This document shows positions 40,257 through 49,281 of a stretch of DNA of 64,000 nt, piece after piece. The notes beneath the pieces are model-generated. The model was not told the origin of the DNA. It made no database searches and worked only from the letters and a program-made list of their open reading frames with translations. The stretch is from Variovorax guangxiensis (lineage in GTDB: Bacteria; Pseudomonadota; Gammaproteobacteria; Burkholderiales; Burkholderiaceae_C): positions 1 through 64,000 of the forward strand of contig NZ_RXFT01000014.1 of assembly GCF_003952165.1 (NCBI RefSeq), given 5' to 3'. Position numbers and translations under genes: made by a program. Numbering within the stretch: the first letter of the stretch is position 1; each line of letters opens with the position of its first letter.

Positions 40257-41225
40257 TCAGCGCATCAGCGCGTCCAGAGGAAAGGCGAACGGAATCCACT
40301 GCCTCACGACTTCGGGGCCCGCCACGAGGCAGACGAGGCCCGCGCCGGCCAGGAAGGGGCCGAAGGCGATGGGAATGTCCTTGTGCGCCAGCTTGCCGGC
40401 GATGCGCAAAGAGATGCCGATCACCGCGCCCACCAGCGAAGAGACGAGGATGATCGCGATGAGGTAGTCCGCTCCGAGCCATGCACCCAGCGCGGCCAGC
40501 AGTTTGAAGTCTCCATAGCCCATGCCTTCCTTGCCCGTGACCAGGCGAAAGGCATGGTACACAAGCCAGAGGCTCAGGTAGCCGAACACCGCACCCCAGA
40601 CGGCCGAGCTCAGCGAAACGCCGGTCCAGCCCATGGCCGCGCCGATCAGGCCGAGCCAGAGCAGCGGGTAGTTGAGCGAGTCGGGCAGGAACTGGGTGTC
40701 GAAGTCGATCAGGAACTGGCAGATCAGGAAGGCCCCGAATGCCGCCCAAAGCGCCCCGGCCGGCGTGATGCCGAAACGCCAGGCGCACAGGGCGAACAGG
40801 CCACCGGTGATCAGCTCGACCAGCGGGTAGCGAAGGCTGATCGGGGTCTTGCACGACGAGCAACGTCCGCGCAGCGCGGCATAGCTCAGCACGGGGATGT
40901 TCTCGTACCAGCGGATCTCGTGGCCGCAGGCGCCGCAGCGCGACGCGGGGCGCATCAGGTCGAAGGGGGGCTGCTTCTCGACGACTTCGGCCGCCTTGTC
41001 GGCGGAGGCCTCCAGCCCGGCGGGCGCCGCGACCTTCGGCCCGAAGGCCAGCGACCACAGCGAGGGCGCATCCTTCGACGACATGAGATTGGCGACGGCG
41101 TCGGCAAGCCATTCGCGATACATCATCACCGGCACGCGGTAGATGACGACGTTCATGAAGCTGCCGATCAATAGCCCCAGGACACCGGCGAAGACGGTGT
41201 CGAATTCCCGCGAAACCAGCATCAA
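40257..41225 (-). CDS. pilD: Prepilin peptidase / N-methylase PilD
   Basis: 322 residues, somewhat longer than usual. After the first membrane helix (VFAGVLGLLIGSFMNVVIYR) there is an extra polar insertion of about 50 residues (from about 45 to 95), then the zinc tetracysteine CGACG and CSSCK, and the two catalytic aspartates in LIDFDTQFLPD and GYGDFKLL. Cleaves and methylates type IV prepilins. Overlaps pilC by four bases. Confidence 0.96.
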   Translation of the reverse strand: MMLVSREFDTVFAGVLGLLIGSFMNVVIYRVPVMMYREWLADAVANLMSSKDAPSLWSLAFGPKVAAPAGLEASADKAAEVVEKQPPFDLMRPASRCGACGHEIRWYENIPVLSYAALRGRCSSCKTPISLRYPLVELITGGLFALCAWRFGITPAGALWAAFGAFLICQFLIDFDTQFLPDSLNYPLLWLGLIGAAMGWTGVSLSSAVWGAVFGYLSLWLVYHAFRLVTGKEGMGYGDFKLLAALGAWLGADYLIAIILVSSLVGAVIGISLRIAGKLAHKDIPIAFGPFLAGAGLVCLVAGPEVVRQWIPFAFPLDALMR

Positions 41226-42451
41226 ACGACCTGGCCGAGCTTGAAGATGGGCAGGTACATCGAAACCACGATGCCGCCGATGATGGTGCCGAGGAACACG
41301 ATGATGATCGGCTCCATCAGGCTGGAGAGGCCCGCGACCATGTCGTCCACCTCGGACTCGTAGAAGTCGGCGGCCTTGCCCAGCATGTGGTCGATGGAGC
41401 CGGATTCCTCACCGATGGCGGTCATCTGGATCACCATGGACGGGAACAGGTTGACGTTGGTCATGGCGGCCGTGAGGCTGGTGCCGGTGGAGACTTCCTG
41501 CTGGATCTTCGCGGTGGCGTCGCCGTAGACGGTGTTGCCGGAGGCGCCGCCCACGGAGTCGAGCGCTTCGACCAGCGGGACGCCGGCGGCGAACATGGTG
41601 GCCAGAGTGCGGGTCCAGCGGGCGACGCAGGACTTTTCGATCAGTACGCCGAAAACCGGAATTCTCAGCAGAAGGCGGTCCATGGTCCTTTGTACGCGCT
41701 CATTGCGCTTCCAGGCCTGCAGGAAGAAATAGAGCCCGCCGCCAATGCCGCCGAAGATCAGCCACCAGTAAGACACGAAGAACTCGCTGATGCCGATCAC
41801 GATCAGGGTCGGTGCCGGCAGGTCGGCTCCGAACGACGTGAACACCGATTTGAATGCCGGGATCACGAAGATCATGATGATGGCGATCACCACGAAGGCC
41901 ACAACAATCACTGAGATCGGATACATCAAGGCCGACTTGATCTTGGATTTGATCGCCTCGGTCTTTTCCATGTAGGTCGCCAGCCGGTCCAGCAACTCTT
42001 CGAGAATACCGGCCGCTTCGCCTGCCTCCACCAAGTTGCAATAGAGATTGTCGAAGTACTTCGGAAACTTGCGGAAGGCGGACGAGAGCGAACTGCCGGT
42101 TTCCACGTCGCTGCGGATGTCGTTGAGCAGCTTGGCCACACTCGGGTTCGCATTGCCGCGCCCGACGATATCGAAGGACTGCATCAGCGGCACGCCGGCC
42201 TTCATCATGGTCGCCAGCTGGCGCGTGAAGATCGCGATGTCCTTCGGCTTGATCGCCTTGCCCGAGCGCATGCGGCGCTTCTTGATCTTGGAGGCGAGCA
42301 CGCCCTGGCGGCGCAGCGCGGCCTGCACCTGGTTTTCGCCGGCAGCACGAAGTTCGCCGCGTACCAGCTTGCCGTTGCGGTCCTTGCCTTCCCATTCGAA
42401 GACAAATTCCTTGTGTGTGGGCTGGGTGCGGGAGGATGCCACTGTAGCCAT
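41222..42451 (-). CDS. pilC: Type IV pilus inner-membrane platform PilC
   Basis: 409 residues from ATG 42451 (MATVASSRTQPTH). Two GspF/PilC domains, each beginning IFTRQLATMMKAGVPLMQSF or RWTRTLATMFAAGVPLVEAL, with three membrane helices and a terminal LGTIIGGIVVSMYLPIFKL. Polar N-terminal domain contacts PilB. Twenty-six bases after pilB. Confidence 0.98.
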   Translation of the reverse strand: MATVASSRTQPTHKEFVFEWEGKDRNGKLVRGELRAAGENQVQAALRRQGVLASKIKKRRMRSGKAIKPKDIAIFTRQLATMMKAGVPLMQSFDIVGRGNANPSVAKLLNDIRSDVETGSSLSSAFRKFPKYFDNLYCNLVEAGEAAGILEELLDRLATYMEKTEAIKSKIKSALMYPISVIVVAFVVIAIIMIFVIPAFKSVFTSFGADLPAPTLIVIGISEFFVSYWWLIFGGIGGGLYFFLQAWKRNERVQRTMDRLLLRIPVFGVLIEKSCVARWTRTLATMFAAGVPLVEALDSVGGASGNTVYGDATAKIQQEVSTGTSLTAAMTNVNLFPSMVIQMTAIGEESGSIDHMLGKAADFYESEVDDMVAGLSSLMEPIIIVFLGTIIGGIVVSMYLPIFKLGQVV

Positions 42452-42477
42452 TCGATCTCCGGTATTCGGTGTGTTCG

Positions 42478-44211
42478 TTATTCGTTGGTGCAGGCCACCA
42501 CTTCTTCGAGCGAAGTGAGGCCCTGCATGACCTTGCGCAGGCCCGACTGGCGCAGCGAACGCACGCCCTCGGCTTCCGACTGCGCGGCGATGTCGAGCGC
42601 GCTGCCGTCGCGCAGGATGATTTCCTGGATGGCTTCCGAGATCGGCATCACCTGGTAGATGCCCACGCGGCCCTTGTAGCCGCTGCTGCAGGCGGAGCAG
42701 CCGACGGGGCGGTACGGTTTCCAGGAGCCGTCCAGCTCTTCTTCCTTGAAACCTGCCTCGAGCAGCGTTTCGCGCGGGATGTCGGCCGGCAGCTTGCAGA
42801 CGGTGCACAGGCGCCGCGCGAGGCGCTGGGCCGTGATCAGGATCACGCTCGACGCGATGTTGAACGGTGCGATGCCCATGTTGCGCATCCGCGTGAGCGT
42901 GGTCGGCGCATCGTTGGTGTGCAGCGTGGAGAGCACCAGGTGGCCGGTCTGGGCTGCCTTGATCGAGATGTCGGCGGTTTCGAGGTCGCGGATTTCGCCG
43001 ACCATGATGATGTCGGGATCCTGGCGCAGGAAGGCGCGCAGCGCGGCTGCGAAGGTCAGGCCCGCGCGTTCGTTGACATTGACCTGGTTGACGCCGGGCA
43101 GGTTGATTTCCGACGGGTCTTCCGCCGTCGCGATGTTCACGCCCGGCTGGTTCAGGAGGTTCAGGCAGGTGTAGAGCGACACCGTCTTGCCCGAGCCGGT
43201 GGGGCCGGTGACGAGCACCATCCCGTACGGGCGGCCGATGGCATGCAGCAGCCGCGCCTTTTCGTCAGCGTCGTAACCCAGGGCGTCGATGCCCAGGCGC
43301 GCGCTGCTCGGGTCGAGGATACGAACCACGATCTTCTCGCCGAAGAGCGTGGGCAGCGTGCTCACGCGGAAGTCGATCACGCGGTCGGGACCGATCTTGA
43401 GCTTCATGCGGCCGTCCTGCGGCACGCGCTTCTCGGAGATGTCGAGCCGGGAAATGACCTTGATGCGCGAGGCCAGCTTGTCCTTGATGACCGTGGGCGG
43501 GCTGGCGACTTCGCGCAACTCGCCGTCGACCCGGAAGCGGACGCGGTAGTTGTGCTCGTAGGGCTCGAAGTGGATATCGGATGCCCGCATGCTGACGGCG
43601 TCGAGCAGCATCTTGTGAAGGAAGCGCACGACCGGCGCGTCTTCGACTTCGGCGATGGCCTGGTCATTGCCCTCGTTCGCGGTCTCGGCCGCGACGTCGT
43701 CGAACTCGAACTCGCTGCCGACGATGCTGTTGATGGTCTCGGCCGCGCTGACGGCGGCGGCTTCGATCATCCGCGACAGCTTGTCGTATTCGGCGATGAC
43801 CCAGTCGACGCCCATCTGGGAGGCGAACTTGATCTTTTCCGCGGCCTGCTGATCGGAAGGATCGGCTGTCGCAACAATCAGACGGTTGTTGCGCTTGCTG
43901 AGCACGACGATGCGGTACGCATGGCACAGCTTCTGGTCGAGCAGGTCCTTGGGCAGGCGCTGGGGATCGATGGCATCGAGATCGAGCAGCGGTGCGCCGA
44001 ACGCGGTGGAAAGGGTGTGGGCGAGGTCCGCGGCGGAAACGGCGCCGGAGCCGGTCAGTTCGGCAATGAAGCTCGTGCGAGCGCTGATGGACTTCTGATA
44101 GATGTCCTCGGCTGCCCTGGCAGGCAGCTTGCCGGCCGAAACTAGGGCGCGCGCAAGCCCGGGTAGGGCAATTTGCGAAGGTTCTTTAACAGGAAGTTCG
44201 GCTGCAGCCAT
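42478..44211 (-). CDS. pilB: Type IV pilus extension ATPase PilB
   Basis: 577 residues. An N-terminal MshEN-type region, then GspE ATPase: Walker A GPTGSGKTVSLY, Asp box, Walker B PDIIMVGEIRDLETA, and a four-Cys zinc finger CTVCKLP and CSACSSG. Hexameric motor for pilus assembly. First gene of pilB-pilC-pilD-coaE; no pilin gene is present in the window. Confidence 0.98.
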   Translation of the reverse strand: MAAAELPVKEPSQIALPGLARALVSAGKLPARAAEDIYQKSISARTSFIAELTGSGAVSAADLAHTLSTAFGAPLLDLDAIDPQRLPKDLLDQKLCHAYRIVVLSKRNNRLIVATADPSDQQAAEKIKFASQMGVDWVIAEYDKLSRMIEAAAVSAAETINSIVGSEFEFDDVAAETANEGNDQAIAEVEDAPVVRFLHKMLLDAVSMRASDIHFEPYEHNYRVRFRVDGELREVASPPTVIKDKLASRIKVISRLDISEKRVPQDGRMKLKIGPDRVIDFRVSTLPTLFGEKIVVRILDPSSARLGIDALGYDADEKARLLHAIGRPYGMVLVTGPTGSGKTVSLYTCLNLLNQPGVNIATAEDPSEINLPGVNQVNVNERAGLTFAAALRAFLRQDPDIIMVGEIRDLETADISIKAAQTGHLVLSTLHTNDAPTTLTRMRNMGIAPFNIASSVILITAQRLARRLCTVCKLPADIPRETLLEAGFKEEELDGSWKPYRPVGCSACSSGYKGRVGIYQVMPISEAIQEIILRDGSALDIAAQSEAEGVRSLRQSGLRKVMQGLTSLEEVVACTNE

Positions 44212-44327
44212 TCAGCGAGTGAAAAAGATGTGAAAATTTGCTTCACGATCATCGCTGAACAGTCCTGTGCTGTAAATCGCTACACAGCAACAGGCTGGCC
44301 ATTTGTCCATTAATGCCAGCCAAAGGC

Positions 44328-44404
44328 TGGTCGGGGTGAGAGGATTCGAACCTCCGGCCTCTACGTCCCGAACGTAGCGCTCTACCAGGCTAAGCTACAC
44401 CCCG
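44328..44404 (-). tRNA. tRNA-Pro (anticodon CGG)
   Basis: 77 bases with CCA encoded. Acceptor stem CGGGGTG pairs with CACCCCG; anticodon stem CTACG/CGTAG encloses TTCGGGA with anticodon CGG; T arm has GGTTCGAATCC. Decodes CCG proline codons. Lies between ispB and pilB. Confidence 0.95.
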
Positions 44405-44455
44405 ATGGTTGCAAGAAAGAAGAAGTCGTCCTAGATGCCAACTCAGGAGAGGTGT

Positions 44456-45448
44456 TCAGGCACGTCGCTCAAGCAACTGAGCCGCTAATTGTAGCAAACC
44501 TGAAGCGTGCAAATTGGCCGGGAAATCTTTTAATGCATGAATCGCACGTTGCGCCTCGGCTGCTGCCGCTGCGCGCGAGGCATCCAGGGCCCCGGTTTCC
44601 TGAACGATCTCGATGACCTTGCCCAACTGGGTGGTGTCGCCGGCCTCGATGGCGGCGCGCACGAGCGCGCTCTGTGCCGGAGTGCCTCGCTGCATGGCGA
44701 AGATGAGCGGCAGAGTGGTCTTGCCTTCGCGCAGGTCGTCGCCGACATTCTTGCCGGTTTCGTTGGCGTCGCCCGTGTAGTCCAGGACGTCATCGATCAC
44801 CTGGAAGGCGGTGCCCAGGGCCTGGCCGTAGGTTGCGCAGGCCTCTTCCATTTCTGGGGTGGCATTCGCCAGCACGGCCGCGAGGCGGGTGCTCGCCTCG
44901 AAGAGCTTCGCCGTCTTCGAGCGGATCACGCGCAGATAGGCCGCTTCGTCCAGCGACGCATCGTGCATGTTCATCAGCTGAAGCACCTCGCCCTCGGCGA
45001 TGATGTTGGTGGCTTCGGCCAGGATCTGCATCACGCGCATGTTGTTGGCGTCCAACATCATCTGGAACGCGCGCGAATAGAGGAAGTCACCGACCAGCAC
45101 GCTGGCCGGGTTGCCGAACGATTCGTTGGCCGTTGCGCGTCCGCGCCGCAGGGTCGACTCGTCGACCACGTCGTCGTGCAGCAGGGTTGCCGTATGAATG
45201 AACTCCACAACGGCCGCCAGATTGAATCGCTGGTCCCCGGTGTAGCCTAGCGCGCCCGACATCAGCAGCAGGAGCGCCGGTCGCAGGCGCTTGCCGCCAG
45301 CGGAAATGATGTACCGGGAAACCTGGCTGACCAGCGGCACGCCGGTGTCGAGGCGGCGGGCGATCACGCGGTCGACTTCGACCATGTCGCCGGCAATCAG
45401 GTCCAGCACGGTGGCGGTGGGGGAGGTGTCGGCGGCTGGAACTGGCAA
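44456..45448 (-). CDS. ispB: Trans-polyprenyl diphosphate synthase (IspB-like)
   Basis: 330 residues as written from a TTG at 45448; a GTG at 45409 (start of LDLIAGDMVEV) is an alternative, and no ATG lies in frame upstream. Asp-rich motifs LLHDDVVD (first) and IDDVLDYTG (second), with the GGKRLRPAL signature, define the family. Makes the octaprenyl side chain of ubiquinone. Divergent from rplU, as in many Proteobacteria. Confidence 0.93.
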   Translation of the reverse strand: MPVPAADTSPTATVLDLIAGDMVEVDRVIARRLDTGVPLVSQVSRYIISAGGKRLRPALLLLMSGALGYTGDQRFNLAAVVEFIHTATLLHDDVVDESTLRRGRATANESFGNPASVLVGDFLYSRAFQMMLDANNMRVMQILAEATNIIAEGEVLQLMNMHDASLDEAAYLRVIRSKTAKLFEASTRLAAVLANATPEMEEACATYGQALGTAFQVIDDVLDYTGDANETGKNVGDDLREGKTTLPLIFAMQRGTPAQSALVRAAIEAGDTTQLGKVIEIVQETGALDASRAAAAAEAQRAIHALKDFPANLHASGLLQLAAQLLERRA

Positions 45449-45589
45449 AGCGAAGGCGCGGGGCGCTGCTGAGTGTTGTATGTGGGGGACCCAGGCAGGT
45501 GCAGGGCCGGAAGGCGCAAATTATATGGAGCCGAAGCGGCTTGCCGATGGGGCTCCGGCCCAAGAGTAGCTAGTGGGCGCAAACCGCGC

Positions 45590-45595
45590 TATAAT
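45590..45595 (+). promoter_or_regulatory. -10 element of the rplU-rpmA promoter
   Basis: Consensus TATAAT 49 bases before the rplU ATG in the ispB-rplU divergent gap. The -35 (around 45567) is weak. A good ribosome site, AAGAGG, precedes the rplU start. Confidence 0.6.
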
Positions 45596-45644
45596 CTTGG
45601 GCTCTGCGGAATTCGCCGTGGAGACTCATTTCTAAGAGGTTTAC

Positions 45645-45956
45645 ATGTACGCGGTCATAAAAACCGGTGGCAAGCAGTATCGCGTTGCTTCCGGCGAGAA
45701 AATCAAAGTAGAACAGATTGCTGCGGACGTAGGCCAGGAAATCGTGATCGACCAGGTTCTGGCAGTCGGCAACGGCGCTGAGATCAAGGTTGGCACGCCC
45801 CTGGTGTCCGGTGCAACGGTGACGGTCACGGTACTGTCGCACGGCAAGCACGACAAGGTTCGCATCTTCAAGATGCGCCGTCGCAAGCACTATCAGAAAC
45901 GTCAAGGCCATCGCCAGCAGTTCACCGAACTGCAAATCGGCGCGATCGCCGCTTAA
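45645..45956 (+). CDS. rplU: 50S ribosomal protein L21
   Basis: 103 residues, MYAVIKTGGKQYRVASGEKI start and KMRRRKHYQKRQGHRQQFTE near the C-terminus, standard L21. First gene of rplU-rpmA, 21 bases before rpmA. Confidence 0.99.
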   Translation: MYAVIKTGGKQYRVASGEKIKVEQIAADVGQEIVIDQVLAVGNGAEIKVGTPLVSGATVTVTVLSHGKHDKVRIFKMRRRKHYQKRQGHRQQFTELQIGAIAA

Positions 45957-45977
45957 CACGGCACAGGAGCAGATTCC

Positions 45978-46238
45978 ATGGCACAGAAAAAAGGCGGCGG
46001 CTCAACGCGAAACGGGCGCGATTCCAAGCCCAAGATGCTCGGCGTGAAGGCTTTCGGCGGCGAACTGATCAGCGCAGGCTCGATCATCGTGCGCCAGCGT
46101 GGTACCCAGTTCCACCCCGGCGTGAACGTCGGCGTGGGCAAGGACCACACGCTGTTCGCCCTGGTCGACGGCCACGTGTCGTTCGGTACCAAGGGTGCGC
46201 TGAACAAGCACACGGTCAACGTGACTCCCGCGGCTTAA
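45978..46238 (+). CDS. rpmA: 50S ribosomal protein L27
   Basis: 86 residues, MAQKKGGGSTRNGRDSKPK start, whose N-terminal tail reaches the peptidyl-transferase centre. AGGAG lies just upstream of the ATG. Ends before a strong hairpin. Confidence 0.99.
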   Translation: MAQKKGGGSTRNGRDSKPKMLGVKAFGGELISAGSIIVRQRGTQFHPGVNVGVGKDHTLFALVDGHVSFGTKGALNKHTVNVTPAA

Positions 46239-46263
46239 GCCCCGAGTCAGCCCCGACCATCCC

Positions 46264-46294
46264 GAGGCCCCGCATTGCCGGGGCCTCTTCATTT
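46264..46294 (+). terminator. Terminator between rpmA and obgE
   Basis: GAGGCCCCG (46264-46272) pairs with CGGGGCCTC (46279-46287) around CATTGC, followed by TTCATTTG. It ends 16 bases before the obgE start, so obgE expression needs read-through or a promoter overlapping the hairpin. Confidence 0.7.
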
Positions 46295-46310
46295 GTAAAC
46301 TAGACATCCC

Positions 46311-47387
46311 ATGAAGTTCGTCGACGAAGCCTTCATCGACATCGCCGCGGGCGATGGCGGGAACGGCTGCGTGTCGTTCCGTCATGAGAAGTACAAGGAA
46401 TTCGGCGGCCCCAACGGCGGAGACGGCGGCCGCGGCGGCCACGTGTACGCGGTGGCCGATTCCAACCTCAACACCCTGGTCGACTTCCGCTATTCGCGCC
46501 GCCACGAGGCCAAGCGCGGCGAGCACGGCATGGGCTCCGACATGTTCGGCGCCGCCGGCGACGACATCACGCTCAAGATGCCGGTCGGAACGATCATTTC
46601 CGACGCCGAGACCGGCGAAGTGCTGTTCGAACTGCTGAAAGATGGAGAGGTCATCACCATCGCCAAGGGCGGCGACGGCGGCTTCGGCAACATGCGCTTC
46701 AAGAGCGCGATCAACCGTGCCCCGCGCCAGAAAACCCCCGGCTGGCCTGGCGAGAAGCGCAGCCTCAAGCTCGAACTCAAGGTGTTGGCCGATGTGGGCC
46801 TGCTCGGCATGCCGAATGCGGGCAAGTCGACGCTGATCAGCGCCATCTCGAACGCCCGCCCGCGCATCGCGGACTACCCCTTCACCACGCTGCACCCGAA
46901 CCTGGGCGTGGTGCGCGTCGGTCCCGAGCAGAGCTTCGTCGTGGCGGACCTGCCTGGCCTGATCGAAGGCGCATCCGAAGGCGCCGGCCTCGGTCATCTC
47001 TTCCTGCGGCACCTGCAGCGCACGCGCCTGCTGCTGCATGTGGTCGACATGGCCCCGTTCGACGACAGCGTTGACCCCGTGGCGCAGGCCAAGGCCATCG
47101 TGGGCGAACTCAAGAAATACGACGCCGACCTGTACGAAAAGCCGCGCTGGCTCGTGCTGAACAAGCTGGACATGGTGCCCGCCGACGAGCGCGCCGCGCG
47201 CATCAAGGACTTCGTGAAGCGCCTGCGCTTCAAGGGTCCGGTGTTCGAAATCTCGGCGCTCACGCGCGAAGGCTGCGAGCACCTGGTGCAGGCCATCTAC
47301 CAGCAGGTCAAGGCCGAGCAGGTGGCCGAGCACCAGACGGTCGAGGTCGATCCGCGCTTCGTGCCCCTGCCTCCCGAAGGCTCCTGA
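46311..47387 (+). CDS. obgE: Obg/CgtA GTPase
   Basis: 358 residues. Glycine-rich Obg fold (FVDEAFIDIAAGDGGNGCVS) then a G domain with P-loop GMPNAGKSTLI, DLPGLIEGAS and NKLDMVP. Binds the 50S subunit and couples ribosome assembly to growth and (p)ppGpp. Lies in the usual rplU-rpmA-obgE-proB order. Confidence 0.99.
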   Translation: MKFVDEAFIDIAAGDGGNGCVSFRHEKYKEFGGPNGGDGGRGGHVYAVADSNLNTLVDFRYSRRHEAKRGEHGMGSDMFGAAGDDITLKMPVGTIISDAETGEVLFELLKDGEVITIAKGGDGGFGNMRFKSAINRAPRQKTPGWPGEKRSLKLELKVLADVGLLGMPNAGKSTLISAISNARPRIADYPFTTLHPNLGVVRVGPEQSFVVADLPGLIEGASEGAGLGHLFLRHLQRTRLLLHVVDMAPFDDSVDPVAQAKAIVGELKKYDADLYEKPRWLVLNKLDMVPADERAARIKDFVKRLRFKGPVFEISALTREGCEHLVQAIYQQVKAEQVAEHQTVEVDPRFVPLPPEGS

Positions 47388-47476
47388 GCGGCACCTGCCG
47401 CAGCAGCATTGACGGCCGGCCCGAGACGGGCCGAAGACAGCAACCCGAGCAGCATCCAAAGACCGTAACACGCCAA

Positions 47477-48619
47477 ATGACCTCGTCGAACTCCGGATCC
47501 ACTGCCTTGCGGGATGCCCGCCGAATCGTCGTCAAGGTGGGCTCCAGCCTCGTGACCAACGAGGGGCGCGGTCTCGACGAGGCCGCCATCGGCGAGTGGT
47601 GCCGGCAACTGGCCGCGCTGGTGCGCGACGGGCGCGAGGTGGTGATGGTGTCGAGCGGCGCGATCGCAGAAGGCATGAAGCGCCTTGGCTGGCGCACCCG
47701 GCCGCATGAGATCAACGAGCTCCAGGCCGCTGCCGCGGTCGGCCAGATGGGCCTGGCCCAGATGTACGAGACCAAGCTGCGCGAGAACGAGATCGGCAGC
47801 GCCCAGGTGCTGCTGACGCACGCCGACCTGGCCGACCGCGAGCGCTATCTGAATGCCCGATCGACGCTGGTCACGCTGCTCAAGCTGGGCGTGGTGCCGG
47901 TCATCAACGAGAACGACACGGTCGTCAACGACGAGATCAAGTTCGGCGACAACGACACGCTCGGCGCCCTCGTGGCCAACCTGGTCGAGGCCGATGCGCT
48001 GGTCATCCTCACCGACCAGAAGGGCCTGTACACGGCCGACCCGCGCAAGGACCCGGACGCGAAGTTCGTGCACGAGGCCGCCGCCGGCGACCCGGCGCTC
48101 GAGGCGATGGCCGGCGGCGCGGGTTCGAGCATCGGCAAGGGCGGCATGATCACCAAGATCCTCGCGGCCAAGCGCGCGGCCGGCTCGGGCGCCTCCACGG
48201 TCATTGCCTGGGGCCGCGAGGCCGACGCGCTGCTGCGGCTGGCGAAGGGCGAATCCATCGGCACGCTGCTGGTGGCGCAGACCGCCAAGCACCAGGCCCG
48301 CAAGCGCTGGATGGCCGACCATTTGCAGCTGCGCGGCTCCGTCGTGGTCGACGCGGGCGCGGCCGCGAAGGTGCGGGCCGAGGGCAAGAGCCTGCTGCCG
48401 ATCGGCATGACCGGGGTCTCGGGCGAGTTCTCGCGCGGCGACGTGATCGCGGTGCGCGACGCCGACGGTGTCGAGCTGGCCCGCGGCCTTGCCAACTACT
48501 CGAGCGTGGAGGCGCGCCTGCTGTGCCGCAAGCCCTCGTCGGAGTTCGAACGCCTGCTGGGCTATGTGGCGGAGCCGGAGATGGTTCACCGCGACAACAT
48601 GGTGTTGATGCCGGGCTGA
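47477..48619 (+). CDS. proB: Glutamate 5-kinase
   Basis: 380 residues. Amino-acid kinase domain with IVVKVGSSLVTNEGRGLDE and NENDTVVNDEIKFGDND, then a C-terminal PUA domain (about 290-380). First step of proline synthesis; proline feedback site resides in the kinase domain. Ninety bases after obgE. Confidence 0.98.
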   Translation: MTSSNSGSTALRDARRIVVKVGSSLVTNEGRGLDEAAIGEWCRQLAALVRDGREVVMVSSGAIAEGMKRLGWRTRPHEINELQAAAAVGQMGLAQMYETKLRENEIGSAQVLLTHADLADRERYLNARSTLVTLLKLGVVPVINENDTVVNDEIKFGDNDTLGALVANLVEADALVILTDQKGLYTADPRKDPDAKFVHEAAAGDPALEAMAGGAGSSIGKGGMITKILAAKRAAGSGASTVIAWGREADALLRLAKGESIGTLLVAQTAKHQARKRWMADHLQLRGSVVVDAGAAAKVRAEGKSLLPIGMTGVSGEFSRGDVIAVRDADGVELARGLANYSSVEARLLCRKPSSEFERLLGYVAEPEMVHRDNMVLMPG

Positions 48620-48636
48620 GATGCCTCTGGAAACAA

Positions 48637-48664
48637 GAAACGGGGCCCGCGGGCCCCGTTTCTG
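48637..48664. terminator. Bidirectional terminator, 28-base perfect palindrome
   Basis: Arms AGAAACGGGGCCCG (48637-48650) and its complement (48651-48664) are perfect, ending T-rich on both strands. It lies between convergent proB and the lipoprotein gene and serves both. Confidence 0.8.
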
Positions 48665-48684
48665 CATCTTTCAGCGCGGATCGC

Positions 48685-49281
48685 CTATTGCACTTCCCGT
48701 ACCGGATTGCGGATGTTCTGGACCATGTCGCCCACCGACGGCCGCGGGGCGTTGCCGCGGCACAGGGCCTGCGTGGCCAGCTTGCGCGTGTAGCTGGAGT
48801 TCATGTCGCCGAGCTTCTTCCACTCGGGCTTCGCGACGTCCTGCCAGCTGCCGTTGTTGTAGCGCGCGTAGCTCTTCATTTCGGCCGTGGAGCAGCGGAT
48901 GCCCTCGTAGAAGGCGTTGGTCGCGCCGCCGCTGCGGTTCTGGGCCACCACCACATAGCGGACGATGCCGTCGCCCGTGATCGTGATCGTCTGCGGGTCG
49001 ACGCCGAACTTCAGGCTCATGTAGGGCGGCATTTCGATCGGCAGCAGGCGGCTTTCGCTGAAGGCCGGCGGGGGCGGGGTGGCCGTTTCTTCCCACTCCT
49101 TGTCCGTCTCGTACCGCTTGGGCGGGGGCGGCAGGCCGGCCTGTGCCCAGTCGGGGTTGTCGGTGTCGTGGGGGCCCGAGGCGCATCCGGCGAGGATGCC
49201 GAAGCAGGCCAGCAGGAGGACGCGCTCAGCGCTGCGTCGGAAGGGGCGGGGGTGCCTTGTTGTCTTGGACAGGAGGTTCAT
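48685..49281 (-). CDS. CNP1-like lipoprotein
   Basis: 198 residues from ATG 49281 (MNLLSKTTRH). Lipobox LLACFGILAGC near residues 21-32, then a Pro-rich linker and a CNP1-like domain (DPQTITITGDGIVRYVVVAQN, ending DMVQNIRNPVREVQ). Function unknown. The start lies inside the rppH coding region, a 56-base overlap in a different frame. Confidence 0.88.
   Translation of the reverse strand: MNLLSKTTRHPRPFRRSAERVLLLACFGILAGCASGPHDTDNPDWAQAGLPPPPKRYETDKEWEETATPPPPAFSESRLLPIEMPPYMSLKFGVDPQTITITGDGIVRYVVVAQNRSGGATNAFYEGIRCSTAEMKSYARYNNGSWQDVAKPEWKKLGDMNSSYTRKLATQALCRGNAPRPSVGDMVQNIRNPVREVQ

Noticed and set aside
44328..44404. The tRNA-Pro as an attachment site for an integrated element
   Set aside because: No integrase or repeated 3' tRNA end is seen nearby, and both neighbours are ordinary housekeeping genes.
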